Source: Pseudomonas lurida (GTDB taxonomy: Bacteria > Pseudomonadota > Gammaproteobacteria > Pseudomonadales > Pseudomonadaceae). Taken from it: a stretch of DNA of 64,000 bases. A program made the translations under genes and the position numbers. Positions 52,973-61,910 of this stretch are shown here, in pieces. A model generated the notes under the pieces. The model was given only the letters and a program-made list of their open reading frames with translations, ran no database searches and had not been told where the DNA came from. The stretch covers positions 3,207,501 through 3,271,500 of the forward strand of contig NZ_PDJB01000001.1 of assembly GCF_002563895.1 (NCBI RefSeq). The letters are read 5' to 3'. Within the stretch, counting starts at the first letter, position 1. Each line of letters opens with the position of its first letter.

Positions 52973-54135
52973 GTCAGTCCGATAAAAGCGCGTTTGCCAC
53001 CCGTGTGATCCACGCCGGGCAATCCCCCGACCCGACCACGGGCGCGCTGATGCCGCCGATCTACGCCAACTCCACCTACCTGCAAGACAGCCCCGGGGTG
53101 CACAAGGGCTTCGACTACGGCCGCTCCCACAACCCAACGCGCTTCGCCTTGGAACGCTGCGTGGCCGACCTCGAAGGCGGTAGCCAGGCGTTTGCCTTTG
53201 CGTCCGGGCTGGCAGCGATCTCGACGGTCCTGGAGCTGCTGGATGCCGGCGCCCACATCGTGTCTGGCAATGACTTGTACGGCGGCACCTTCCGCCTGTT
53301 CGACAAGGTGCGCCAACGCAGCGCCGGGCACCGCTTCAGCTTTGTCGACCTGAGTGACGTGTCGGCCTTCGAAGCGAGCCTGCAGGACGATACACGCATG
53401 GTCTGGGTCGAGACCCCCAGCAACCCGCTGCTGAGTCTTACCGACCTCAGCGCCATCGCCCGTATCTGCCGCGCTCGGGGCATTATTTGCGTGGCCGACA
53501 ACACCTTTGCCAGCCCATGGATCCAGCGCCCACTGGAGCTGGGTTTCGATATAGTGGTGCACTCCACCACCAAATACCTCAACGGCCACTCCGATGTGAT
53601 CGGCGGCATTGCCATCGTCGGCGACAACCCCGACCTGGCCGAACGCCTGGGCTTCCTGCAGAACTCGGTCGGCGCCATTGCCGGCCCCTTCGATGCCTTC
53701 CTCACCCTGCGTGGCGTAAAAACCCTGGCACTGCGCATGGAGCGCCATTGCAGCAACGCCCTGGACCTGGCCACCTGGCTGGAACAGCAACCGCAAGTGG
53801 CACGGGTTTACTACCCGGGCCTGGCCTCTCACCCGCAGCATGAACTGGCACGCAAGCAGATGCGTGGGTTTGGCGGGATGATTTCAATTGAACTGAACAG
53901 CGACCTGGCCGGCGCAAGGCGCTTCCTGGAAAACGTCAAGCTCTTCGCCCTGGCCGAAAGCCTTGGCGGCGTGGAAAGCCTGATCGAGCACCCGGCGATC
54001 ATGACCCACGCCAGCATCCCGGCAGCGACACGAGCACAGCTGGGGATTGGTGATGGGTTGGTGCGGTTGTCGGTGGGGGTCGAGGACGTGGACGACCTGA
54101 GGGCGGACCTGGCCCGCGGCCTGGCGAAAATCTAG
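52969..54135 (+). CDS. cystathionine gamma-lyase-type PLP enzyme
   Basis: A 388-residue Cys/Met metabolism PLP enzyme. The PLP Lys is in VVHSTTKYLNGHSD (about residue 201), with FDYGRSHNPTRFALE and SGLAAISTVLELL earlier and VESLIEHPAIMTHA near the end. It cleaves cystathionine to cysteine, completing the pathway started by the overlapping cystathionine beta-synthase; some relatives act as gamma-synthases, but the gene pair favours lyase. Followed by a REP pair. Confidence 0.9.
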   Translation: MSQSDKSAFATRVIHAGQSPDPTTGALMPPIYANSTYLQDSPGVHKGFDYGRSHNPTRFALERCVADLEGGSQAFAFASGLAAISTVLELLDAGAHIVSGNDLYGGTFRLFDKVRQRSAGHRFSFVDLSDVSAFEASLQDDTRMVWVETPSNPLLSLTDLSAIARICRARGIICVADNTFASPWIQRPLELGFDIVVHSTTKYLNGHSDVIGGIAIVGDNPDLAERLGFLQNSVGAIAGPFDAFLTLRGVKTLALRMERHCSNALDLATWLEQQPQVARVYYPGLASHPQHELARKQMRGFGGMISIELNSDLAGARRFLENVKLFALAESLGGVESLIEHPAIMTHASIPAATRAQLGIGDGLVRLSVGVEDVDDLRADLARGLAKI

Positions 54136-54154
54136 CGACCTGCACCGGGCAAAA

Positions 54155-54244
54155 TGTGGCAGCGGGCGTGCTCGCGAAGGCGATGGGTCAGTCAATACAT
54201 CGACTGACTGATAGACCGCTTTCGCGAGCAAGCCCGCTCCCACA
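54155..54244. repeat. Pseudomonas REP pair
   Basis: Inverted REP units: TGTGGCAGCGGGCGTGCTCG... on the left and CGAGCAAGCCCGCTCCCACA on the right, sharing TCGCGAAxGCG/CGCTTTCGCGA. The centre has a further small palindrome GTCAGTC/GACTGAC. It lies between convergent genes and may protect mRNA 3' ends. Confidence 0.85.
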
Positions 54245-54255
54245 AGGGGGTTGTG

Positions 54256-56454
54256 TCAGGCGCTGGTGACGTTGGCACGGGCCGCATGCAGCTTCTTGTA
54301 GCTGTCGATCAAGCGCAAATGCCGGTCCAGCCCTTCCAGCTTCATGCTGGTCGGCGTCAAGCCATAGAAGCGCACATCGCCTTTCACTGAGCCAATCACC
54401 GCATCCATCCGCTCATTGCCAAACATGCGGCGGAAGTTGGTTTCGTAATCCGCCAGGTCCAGGTCGTCGTCCAACTCCATCTCCAGCACCGCATTCATTG
54501 CCTGGTAGAACAGGCCACGCTCGGCGGTGTTGTCGTTGTATTGCAGGAACATCTCCACGCACTCCTTGGCCTCTTCATATTGCTGCAAGGCCAGGAAGAT
54601 CAGCAGCTTCAACTCCAGGATGGTCAGTTGGCCCCAGGCGGTGTTGTCGTCGAATTCGATGCCGATCAGGGTAGTGATATCGGTGTAGTCATCCAGCTCG
54701 CTTTCAATCAGACGCTCGACCAACGCCTGCAACTCTTCCTCGTCGAGGCGGTGCAGGTTGAGGATGTCCTCGCGGAAAAACAGCGCCTTGTTGGTGTTGT
54801 CCCAGATCAGGTCATCCACCGGGTAGATTTCCGAGTAGTCGGGCACCAGGATGCGGCAGGCGGTGGCACCGAGGTGTTCGTACACCGCCATGTACGACTC
54901 CTTGCCCATGCCTTCAAGAATGCCGAACAGGGTCGCGGCTTCCTGGGCATTGGAGTCTGCACCTTCGCCAGTGAAGTCCCATTCGACGAATTCATAATCC
55001 GACTGCGAACTGAAGAAGCGCCACGACACCACGCCGCTGGAGTCGATGAAGTGCTCGACGAAGTTGTTCGGTTCGGTCACCGCCTGGCCTTCGAATGTGG
55101 GCTGCGGCAAGTCGTTCAAGCCTTCGAAACTGCGGCCTTGCAGCAGTTCGGTGAGGCTGCGCTCCAGTGCCACTTCCAGGCTTGGGTGCGCGCCGAAGGA
55201 GGCGAATACGCCCCCGGTGCGCGGGTTCATCAAGGTCACGCACATCACCGGGAATTCACCGCCCAGGGACGCGTCTTTCACCAATACCGGGAAGCCTTGG
55301 GCTTCGAGCCCTTGAATGCCGGCGAGGATGCCTGGGTACTTGGCCAGCACCTCGGCGGGTACGTCCGGCAAGGCGAATTCGCCTTCGATGATTTCACGCT
55401 TCACGGCGCGTTCGAAGATCTCGGACAGGCACTGTACCTGGGCTTCGGCCAGGGTGTTGCCAGCGCTCATGCCGTTGCTGAGGTAGAGGTTTTCAATCAG
55501 GTTGGAGGGGAAGTACACCACCTCACCGTCCGACTGGCGCACAAACGGCAGCGAAACAATGCCGCGCTCTTCATTGCCGGAGTTGGTGTCGAACAAGTGC
55601 GAACCGCGCAGCTCGCCCTCGCGGTTGTAGACCTTCAGGCAGTAGGCATCGAGGATTTCGCTGGGCAGCTCGTCGTTGGGGCCGGGCTGGAACCAGCGCT
55701 CGTCCGGGTAGTGCACGAACGGCGCGTTCGCCAATTCCTCACCCCAGAACTGGTCGTTGTAGAAGAAGTTACAGTTGAGTCGCTCAATAAACTCGCCCAA
55801 CGCCGACGCCAAGGCGCCCTCTTTGGTCGCGCCCTTGCCATTGGTAAAACACATCGGCGAATGTGCGTCGCGGATATGCAGGGACCAGACGTTAGGCACG
55901 ATATTGCGCCACGAAGCGATCTCGATCTTCATGCCCAGGCCGGCCAGGATGCCGGACATGTTGGCGATGGTCTGTTCCAGTGGCAGGTCTTTGCCGGCAA
56001 TGTAGGTGCCGCCTTCGGAAGTCGAGCCGGGCATCAACAATGCCTGGGCATCCGCATCCAGGTTCTCGACTTCTTCGATGACAAACTCAGGGCCGGCCTG
56101 CACCACTTTCTTGACCGTGCAGCGGTCGATGGAACGCAGGATGCCCTGGCGGTCCTTATCAGAGATATCCGCCGGTAATTCCACCTGGATCTTGAAGATC
56201 TGGTTATAGCGGTTTTCCGGGTCGACGATATTGTTCTGCGACAAGCGAATATTGTCGGTGGGGATATTGCGGGTCTGGCAATACAACTTCACGAAGTACG
56301 CCGCGCACAAGGCCGACGATGCCAGGAAATAATCGAATGGCCCCGGTGCCGAGCCATCGCCTTTATAGCGAATGGGCTGGTCGGCAATCACCGTGAAGTC
56401 ATCGAACTTGGCTTCAAGCCGGAGGTTGTCGAGAAAGTTGACCTTGATTTCCAT
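54256..56454 (-). CDS. OsmC-YcaO fusion protein
   Basis: A 732-residue protein. Residues 1-140 form an OsmC-like domain (YKGDGSAPGPFDYFLASSALCAAYFVKLYC with the peroxidatic-type Cys). Residues 150-560 form the YcaO domain with its ATP-binding Glu/Arg positions (GKGATKEGALASALGEFIERL, SNGMSAGNTLAEAQVQCLSEIFERAVK, EVALERSLTELLQGR), and the end is a helical TPR-like part (LLIFLALQQYEEAKECVEMF). The ATG at 56454 begins the OsmC domain; 56484 is a longer alternative. YcaO enzymes activate peptide or protein amides; E. coli YcaO is linked to ribosomal protein S12 methylthiolation. No RiPP gene neighbours it. Confidence 0.92.
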   Translation of the reverse strand: MEIKVNFLDNLRLEAKFDDFTVIADQPIRYKGDGSAPGPFDYFLASSALCAAYFVKLYCQTRNIPTDNIRLSQNNIVDPENRYNQIFKIQVELPADISDKDRQGILRSIDRCTVKKVVQAGPEFVIEEVENLDADAQALLMPGSTSEGGTYIAGKDLPLEQTIANMSGILAGLGMKIEIASWRNIVPNVWSLHIRDAHSPMCFTNGKGATKEGALASALGEFIERLNCNFFYNDQFWGEELANAPFVHYPDERWFQPGPNDELPSEILDAYCLKVYNREGELRGSHLFDTNSGNEERGIVSLPFVRQSDGEVVYFPSNLIENLYLSNGMSAGNTLAEAQVQCLSEIFERAVKREIIEGEFALPDVPAEVLAKYPGILAGIQGLEAQGFPVLVKDASLGGEFPVMCVTLMNPRTGGVFASFGAHPSLEVALERSLTELLQGRSFEGLNDLPQPTFEGQAVTEPNNFVEHFIDSSGVVSWRFFSSQSDYEFVEWDFTGEGADSNAQEAATLFGILEGMGKESYMAVYEHLGATACRILVPDYSEIYPVDDLIWDNTNKALFFREDILNLHRLDEEELQALVERLIESELDDYTDITTLIGIEFDDNTAWGQLTILELKLLIFLALQQYEEAKECVEMFLQYNDNTAERGLFYQAMNAVLEMELDDDLDLADYETNFRRMFGNERMDAVIGSVKGDVRFYGLTPTSMKLEGLDRHLRLIDSYKKLHAARANVTSA

Positions 56455-56563
56455 GGGGGCACACCAGAATAACGGGCTAAACAAAAATGGCCGCTATTAT
56501 GAGGTTTTTCACCGGGAAGTTTCAGGCTTTTGACCAGTGGCGGGCGAATTATCCATTGTAAAT

Positions 56564-56590
56564 TAACCTTTTCGCGATTGGCGCCGATGG
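56564..56590 (+). promoter_or_regulatory. FliA (sigma-28) promoter of Aer-like receptor
   Basis: TAACCTTT, an 11-nt spacer and GCCGATGG match the sigma-28 consensus at 11 of 16 positions. It is 27 bases before the receptor start, weaker than the two promoters at 10602 and 40969. Confidence 0.6.
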
Positions 56591-56617
56591 ACTGAGGGCA
56601 ACCAGGGAGTAGTCGGA

Positions 56618-58183
56618 ATGCGCAATAACCAGCCTGTAACACAGCGTGAGATTTCCCTCGCGCCTTCGCAAAAACTCATCTCCGCCACCGATGTCCGAGG
56701 GGTCATCACTTACTGCAACGACGCCTTTGTCGATATCAGCGGCTTTGAACGTGCGGATCTGATTGGGGCACCGCAGAACATTGTGCGTCACCCTGATGTG
56801 CCGCCCGCCGTTTTTGCGCACATGTGGAGTGCGCTCAAGCAGGGACTGCCCTGGATGGGCATCGTGAAAAACCGCTCCAAAAACGGCGACCACTACTGGG
56901 TCAACGCCTACGTCACACCGATCTTCGAAGGCAGCAAGGTGGTCGGATTCGAATCGGTGCGGGTCAAGCCCACAGCCGATGAAATCCGCCGTGCCCAGGC
57001 CCTTTACCGTCGTATCAGCCAAGGCAAGCCCGGCGTGCCGCGCCAGGATGCCTGGCTGCCAGCCGCCGTCAGCTGCGTCCCCTATGTAGCAACCGGACTT
57101 GCCGGTAGCCTGGCCGGGCTGTTCCTCACTGCGCCGGTGGCCATTGCGGTGGCCGTGGCCGTTGCGGTGCCCGTGGGCATACTCTGCTCACGCTGGCGTC
57201 AGGGCAGCACGTTGCGCCTGTTGCAAGGTGTCGAGCCTTCGACCTCGGACGCCCTGATTGCGCAGATGTACAGCGATGCGCGCGGGCCCCAGGCACGTTT
57301 GGAAACGGCGTTCCTCAGCCAGGCCGCACGCCTGAAGACGTGCCTCACCCGCTTGCAGGACAGTGCCGAACAACTGAGTGCGCTGGCCGGGCAGTCCGAT
57401 CAATTGGCCACCGCCAGTTCCAAGGGCCTGGACCGTCAGCGCGTCGAAACCGAACAGGTCTCGGCCGCCGTCAACCAGATGGCCGCGACTACCCAGGAAG
57501 TCGCCAGCCACGTACAGCGCACCGCCGACGCCACCCAGCAAGCCAATGTGCTGACCGGACGCGGGCGTGAGGTAGCGCGAGATACCCGCGAGGCAATCGA
57601 ACGCTTGTCCACCGTGGTCAGCGAAACCGGTGTGACCGTGGCGCAGCTGGCACGGGACAGTGACGAAATCGGCAGCGTAGTGGATGTGATCAAGGGCATT
57701 GCCGACCAGACCAACCTGCTGGCCCTCAACGCCGCCATCGAAGCGGCGCGTGCGGGCGAGCAAGGCCGTGGCTTTGCAGTGGTCGCCGACGAAGTGCGCC
57801 AACTGGCCCAGCGGACCTCTCAGTCCACCACCCAGATCCACGCGCTGATTACCCAGCTGCAGGCATCGTCAAACAACGCGGTGCAAAGCATGGAGCACGG
57901 CCAGCGCCAGGCCCGGGAAGGCGTGGCCTGGGTACTCGAAGCTGACCAGGCGCTGGTTGGCATCAGCGAGGCCGTGTCCCACATCACCGACATGACCACC
58001 CAGATCGCCGCTGCCACCGAGGAACAGAGCGCGGTGGCCGAGGAGATCAGCCGCAACATCACCACCATCGCCGAACTGGCCGACCAGACCTCGCTGCAAG
58101 CCCATCAATCCACGGACCTGAGCAAGGAACTGACGAACACCGCGGCCACCCAATACGCATTGGTCGAGCGCTTCAATCGCTGA
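56618..58183 (+). CDS. Aer-type aerotaxis receptor (PAS-MCP)
   Basis: A 521-residue chemoreceptor. Residues 20-110 form a PAS domain very like E. coli Aer ([55 protein letters not shown]), which binds FAD and senses redox state. A double membrane hairpin ([37 protein letters not shown]) anchors it, then the signalling domain with the tip [20 protein letters not shown]. No periplasmic domain. A FliA-type promoter precedes it. Confidence 0.93.
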   Translation: MRNNQPVTQREISLAPSQKLISATDVRGVITYCNDAFVDISGFERADLIGAPQNIVRHPDVPPAVFAHMWSALKQGLPWMGIVKNRSKNGDHYWVNAYVTPIFEGSKVVGFESVRVKPTADEIRRAQALYRRISQGKPGVPRQDAWLPAAVSCVPYVATGLAGSLAGLFLTAPVAIAVAVAVAVPVGILCSRWRQGSTLRLLQGVEPSTSDALIAQMYSDARGPQARLETAFLSQAARLKTCLTRLQDSAEQLSALAGQSDQLATASSKGLDRQRVETEQVSAAVNQMAATTQEVASHVQRTADATQQANVLTGRGREVARDTREAIERLSTVVSETGVTVAQLARDSDEIGSVVDVIKGIADQTNLLALNAAIEAARAGEQGRGFAVVADEVRQLAQRTSQSTTQIHALITQLQASSNNAVQSMEHGQRQAREGVAWVLEADQALVGISEAVSHITDMTTQIAAATEEQSAVAEEISRNITTIAELADQTSLQAHQSTDLSKELTNTAATQYALVERFNR

Positions 58184-58310
58184 GCCTGCGCTGAACGTGT
58201 CGTGGCAAGCGCGCTTCCTATGGTGAGCGCGCCTGCCACGAGAACATCGCGGACCACACGATAATGGCGATATGCTTGGGCACACCCTCCACCCAACACG
58301 AAGCCCACCC

Positions 58311-58931
58311 ATGTCCGTCACGGATAACCTCCTCGCCTTCACCTTCGCCGCCACACTGCTGACGCTCACGCCCGGCCTCGACACGGCCTTGGTGCTCAGG
58401 ACTGCGACGGTGGAAGGCAAGCGCCAGGCGCTGCAGGCCACGCTGGGGATCAACGCCGGTTGCCTGCTGTGGGGGGCGGCGGTTGCGTTTGGCCTGGGTG
58501 CGTTGGTAGCGGTGTCGGAAGTCGCCTTCAACCTGCTCAAGTACTGCGGCGCTGCGTACCTGGCCTGGTTGGGTGTGAACATGCTGTTGCGCCCTCGCCG
58601 CGCCTTCGCGAGTGCCGAGGCGGATGGCAAGCCCGCCGGCAACTGGTTTATCAAGGGCATGCTGGGCAACGTGCTCAACCCCAAGGTGGGAATTTTCTAC
58701 GTGTCCTTCCTGCCGCAGTTCATCCCCCAGGGGCAGCCGTTGATTCTCTGGACATTCGGCCTGGTCAGCATCCATGTGCTGCTCGGCGCATTGTGGTCAC
58801 TCGCATTGATCAGTGCCACGCGGCCGCTTTCCGGGTTCCTGCGACGTGAACGCGTTATCCAATGGATGGACCGCACCACCGGCATGATCTTCGTGTTGTT
58901 TGCCGCGCGGTTGGCGTTCAGCAAGCGCTGA
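58311..58931 (+). CDS. LysE/RhtB family exporter
   Basis: A 206-residue amino-acid exporter with six helices. LTLTPGLDTALVLRTATVEGKRQALQA is the family's first-loop signature, and MLGNVLNPKVGIFYVSFLPQF the second-half motif. Distinct from the exporter at 47241 (which has APGPNN). Substrate unknown. ATG 58311 places the signature properly; the frame extends to 58272 without a ribosome site. Confidence 0.87.
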   Translation: MSVTDNLLAFTFAATLLTLTPGLDTALVLRTATVEGKRQALQATLGINAGCLLWGAAVAFGLGALVAVSEVAFNLLKYCGAAYLAWLGVNMLLRPRRAFASAEADGKPAGNWFIKGMLGNVLNPKVGIFYVSFLPQFIPQGQPLILWTFGLVSIHVLLGALWSLALISATRPLSGFLRRERVIQWMDRTTGMIFVLFAARLAFSKR

Positions 58932-59003
58932 GCCCTTCACACCTTCGGAGCCCAGCCAGCCGGCGGCTCCCGTGACAACTACGTGCAGGCGTTGCGTCCC
59001 CGA

Positions 59004-59663
59004 TTATCCCAGGCGTATTGAAAGTTCGATGTCATCGGCAAACGCCACGGACAGGTAGCCGTTCTCCGGTGCGCGCACATGGGCCAGGTATTCAGGGCAG
59101 TAATCGGTGTTATCCGCCACCACCAGAGCGCCGGGGCGCAGGTGGCTTTCCACCAGGTTGAGCACGTCCCCATACAGCGTCTTGGCGCCGTCCAGCAACA
59201 GCAAGTCCACACTGTCCGGCAGGTCGCTGGCCAGGGTGACCAACGCGTCGCCTTCGCGGATATGGATCAGGTCACTCACGCCGCCTTCGATGAAATGCTC
59301 GCGCGCCAGGGCGATCTTCGAAGCTTCGAATTCACTGCCGACCAGCACTCCGCCACCGTTGTCACGCAACGCAGCGGCCAGGTGCAAAGTGGACAGGCCA
59401 AACGAGGTACCAAACTCGACAATCGCCCGCGCCTTGCTGCTGCGCGCCAGCATGTAGAGCAGCTTGCCGGTGTCCCGCGACACCGGTAGCCACAGGTCCT
59501 TGAGCATCGAATACAGCGCCACATATTCGGTCTTGCTGTGCATCAGCCGCTCGCGCTCATCTTTCGAGATCGTGTTCAGCACTGGGCTGGTAGCGGCGCT
59601 GGCTTGGGTATACAAACGTTCGATCAGGGGCGCCAAAGGCGCAGAGGTCAGGCTCGACATCAT
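59004..59663 (-). CDS. class I SAM-dependent O-methyltransferase
   Basis: A 219-residue methyltransferase of the type 24 family. SAM motif IVEFGTSFGLSTLHLAAAL near residue 85, GSEFEASKIALAREHF, IREGDALVTLASDLP and the post-motif VDLLLLDGAK with the conserved Asp. I choose ATG 59663, with AAGGA 5 bases upstream; the open frame runs to 59735 through the operator region, which is very unlikely to be coding. It is divergent from a TetR regulator whose two probable operators lie just upstream of its start. Confidence 0.87.
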   Translation of the reverse strand: MMSSLTSAPLAPLIERLYTQASAATSPVLNTISKDERERLMHSKTEYVALYSMLKDLWLPVSRDTGKLLYMLARSSKARAIVEFGTSFGLSTLHLAAALRDNGGGVLVGSEFEASKIALAREHFIEGGVSDLIHIREGDALVTLASDLPDSVDLLLLDGAKTLYGDVLNLVESHLRPGALVVADNTDYCPEYLAHVRAPENGYLSVAFADDIELSIRLG

Positions 59664-59688
59664 TGATTTCCTTAGAGCTGGGACTAAG

Positions 59689-59708
59689 ATGCGACTAATT
59701 CGTCGCAT
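59689..59708. promoter_or_regulatory. palindromic TetR operator 1
   Basis: ATGCGAC-TAATTC-GTCGCAT: 7-bp perfect arms around a 6-bp centre. It lies 26 bases upstream of the methyltransferase start. Confidence 0.75.
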
Positions 59709-59715
59709 TAAAAGT

Positions 59716-59735
59716 ATGCGAGTGATTCGTCGCAT
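59716..59735. promoter_or_regulatory. palindromic TetR operator 2
   Basis: ATGCGA-GTGATTCG-TCGCAT: 6-bp perfect arms, same overall length as operator 1, centre-to-centre spacing 27 bp. It lies 37 bases upstream of the TetR start. Confidence 0.75.
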
Positions 59736-59771
59736 CCGCTATTCGCATTAGCCCTGCCTCCGGAGCCCTGC

Positions 59772-60404
59772 ATGACCACCCGCCAGACCCCGCGTATTTC
59801 CTCGCGCAAACAGCCACAACAGGCACGCTCCACCGAGTTGGTGGCGGCTATTCTCGAAGCGGCTATTCAGGTTCTGGCCAAGGAAGGCGCCACCCGTTTC
59901 ACCACCGCACGGGTCGCGGAGAAGGCTGGCGTGAGTGTGGGTTCGGTGTACCAGTACTTCCCGAACAAGGCGGCGATTCTGTTCAGGTTGCAGAGTGACG
60001 AGTGGCAGCAAACCACACAGATGCTGCGCGGCATCCTGGAGCAACATACCGAGGCACCGCTGCATCGCCTGCGCACGCTGGTGCATGCCTTCATCAGGTC
60101 AGAATGCGAAGAAGCCCAGATACGCGTCGCACTGAACGACGCGGCGCCGCTCTATCGCGATGCCCCGCAAGCCCTGGAAGTACGCGCGGCGGGGCAGCAG
60201 ATATTCGCGGCGTTCATGTTGGAGTTATTGCCCGAGGTGACCGAGCCAACCCGCACACTGGCATGCGATCTGATCCTGACCACGCTCAGTTCGGTCGGCA
60301 AGGATTTCTCCGGCAGCCCACGCACTCCTGAAGAAATCGCTGTTTACGCCGATGGCATGGCTGATATGTTTCACGCCTATGTGATCGCGCTCAACCATCC
60401 CTGA
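59772..60404 (+). CDS. TetR family transcriptional regulator
   Basis: A 210-residue TetR-type repressor. The N-terminal DNA-binding domain (STELVAAILEAAIQVLAKEGATRFTTARVAEKAGVSVGSVYQYFPNKAAIL) is complete; the C-terminal ligand domain is helical and of the kind found next to detoxifying genes. The two palindromes in the 109-bp divergent gap are its probable operators, controlling itself and the methyltransferase. Confidence 0.92.
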   Translation: MTTRQTPRISSRKQPQQARSTELVAAILEAAIQVLAKEGATRFTTARVAEKAGVSVGSVYQYFPNKAAILFRLQSDEWQQTTQMLRGILEQHTEAPLHRLRTLVHAFIRSECEEAQIRVALNDAAPLYRDAPQALEVRAAGQQIFAAFMLELLPEVTEPTRTLACDLILTTLSSVGKDFSGSPRTPEEIAVYADGMADMFHAYVIALNHP

Positions 60405-60432
60405 AGCGCCTGCACCCCGCAAAGGACTGCAC

Positions 60433-61233
60433 ATGAACTTCTTCAAGAAACTGTTCGGCTCATCGACAAAATCGGATGTGCCTGCGCCTACGCCCAATGC
60501 AGCGGAGTCGCCCGAACCCGACGCCGCCAACCAGGCCGCTCGCGTAGCCACCGCCGACTGCCTGGACCGACACTGGCAGTCCGTGGGCACCGTCGAGAAA
60601 GACGTGCTCGCCTACCTGATCAGCCCCAGCCTGACCGGCGGCCCCTACTGGCCGTCCACCCGCCAGGCGTATCGCGTGGTGCGCCGGGGTAATAACATCG
60701 TGCTGGCAACCGACGGCCTGTCCGACCCCTTCGACGACGCCGAAGGCCTCGGCAATGGCTTCGAAATGGAGCTGTTCCTGGAAACCGCCGACATCCCCGA
60801 CAAGGCCCGAGGCACACTCGGCGACGTCGATCCACTGCGCCACAGCTGGGCATTCGAACTGCTCGAACACGTCGCCAAGACCGTCGCCAACGCTGGCGGC
60901 ATCACCCACCCCTTGGAGAACCACGGCGTACTGTCCCTGGAACTGCCCGGTTTCAGCCAATCGCACCTGATGAGCGATCAACTCCCTGACCTGTTCGTCA
61001 CCGCCGACGACGCCGCCGGTGTCCTCCTCGGCGGCCCCGCCCCGGACTTCCCCACCCGCCTCGACGACATGCCACTCTCACCGGTGCAACTGGTGCCGGT
61101 GGTACTGATCACGGCGGCTGAGCTTGAGTACGTGCGCACAGGTGGGCGCGCGGCACGGGAGGATCTGGTGGCGCGGTTACAGGCGGCAGGATTTGGGCAT
61201 GTAAGTTGTGTTTATCGGGAGAGCGTGGTTTAG
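60433..61233 (+). CDS. SUFU-domain-like protein
   Basis: A 266-residue cytosolic protein. After a low-complexity Ala/Pro-rich linker (about 10-35) comes a domain resembling bacterial suppressor-of-fused proteins (VVRRGNNIVLATDGLSDPFDD, GNGFEMELFLETADIP, LLEHVAKTVAN, PVQLVPVVLITAAELEYVRTGG). Bacterial members are usually found as immunity proteins or orphans; no toxin is visible. Assignment is moderate. It is 28 bases downstream of the TetR gene and could be read through from it. Confidence 0.65.
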   Translation: MNFFKKLFGSSTKSDVPAPTPNAAESPEPDAANQAARVATADCLDRHWQSVGTVEKDVLAYLISPSLTGGPYWPSTRQAYRVVRRGNNIVLATDGLSDPFDDAEGLGNGFEMELFLETADIPDKARGTLGDVDPLRHSWAFELLEHVAKTVANAGGITHPLENHGVLSLELPGFSQSHLMSDQLPDLFVTADDAAGVLLGGPAPDFPTRLDDMPLSPVQLVPVVLITAAELEYVRTGGRAAREDLVARLQAAGFGHVSCVYRESVV

Positions 61234-61478
61234 GTGGGCTTATTGGTGAACGTTCAGAGGGGGAATGACGGTTTAAGCGGGAGCTGTGGGCCAGGAGCGG
61301 ACATGATTCAACCAGGGCATATCCTTTTCGAGGCGATGGTGAGGCTTTCATCATCGCTGATGCTTCGATCCAAGGTAAACCAAGCGCTTGGTGATTTTGA
61401 CGCCGCGTTTGCCCAGCGATGAGTAAGCGTTGAACTGGCGGCGATCGACCCGAAGCTGGCTATCGGCTTGGCTCAGTT
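61234..61478. other. gene-free stretch with possible relic
   Basis: On the minus strand 61478-61370 a short open frame reads QLRVDRRQFNAYSSLGKRGVK and ends at two stops. Its composition looks protein-like and it may be a relic of a lost gene, but no family is recognised. It marks the point where core gene order gives way to accessory DNA. Confidence 0.3.
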
Positions 61479-61910
61479 TCAGGTTGGGCAAGCCGGCCGC
61501 TCGCCCAACCGCTCTACCAACCTTACGAGATAACCATCGGCATCCTGGACGATGAACTCTCGCTGGCCTACTTCTACCTGTTCAGCCCGATACCACGTGT
61601 CTTTGCATTCTCGATAGAGTGAACAGCCTGCCTGATCAAGTTTCTGGATGATGGGGGCGACAGCCTCAACATCAATCTGTAGGTTGATGCCTCTCCCAAA
61701 CGGCCTAGTCAACGACGCCGTCAGCCATTGACCCGCGTCCGGATCAACCTGCTCAAGCATTACTTGAGCCCCATTCAAATCAAGGTATGCAAATCCATCT
61801 TCCGGGCGTTGATAAGCCACGTTGAACCCCAGGCAAGAAACCCAAAAAGCTAAGCTGTTCTCCAAGTTAGTTACCATTAACTCCGGAACCAGTTTGTTAC
61901 GTTCAAACAT
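61479..61910 (-). CDS. bleomycin resistance-like VOC protein
   Basis: A 143-residue glyoxalase/bleomycin-resistance family protein. VPELMVTNLENSLAFWVSCLGF opens the first module; YLDLNGAQVMLEQ and EFIVQDADGYLVRLVERLG close the two halves, as in ble-type binding proteins that sequester glycopeptide drugs. Whether it gives resistance is unknown. GGAAG lies 7 bases before ATG. Confidence 0.85.
   Translation of the reverse strand: MFERNKLVPELMVTNLENSLAFWVSCLGFNVAYQRPEDGFAYLDLNGAQVMLEQVDPDAGQWLTASLTRPFGRGINLQIDVEAVAPIIQKLDQAGCSLYRECKDTWYRAEQVEVGQREFIVQDADGYLVRLVERLGERPACPT

Noticed and set aside
54541..56178. 545-residue plus-strand open frame
   Set aside because: Antisense to the OsmC-YcaO gene, which is full length and motif-complete.
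61109..61354. 81-residue minus-strand frame
   Set aside because: Overlaps the 3' end of the SUFU-like gene antisense and has no ribosome site.
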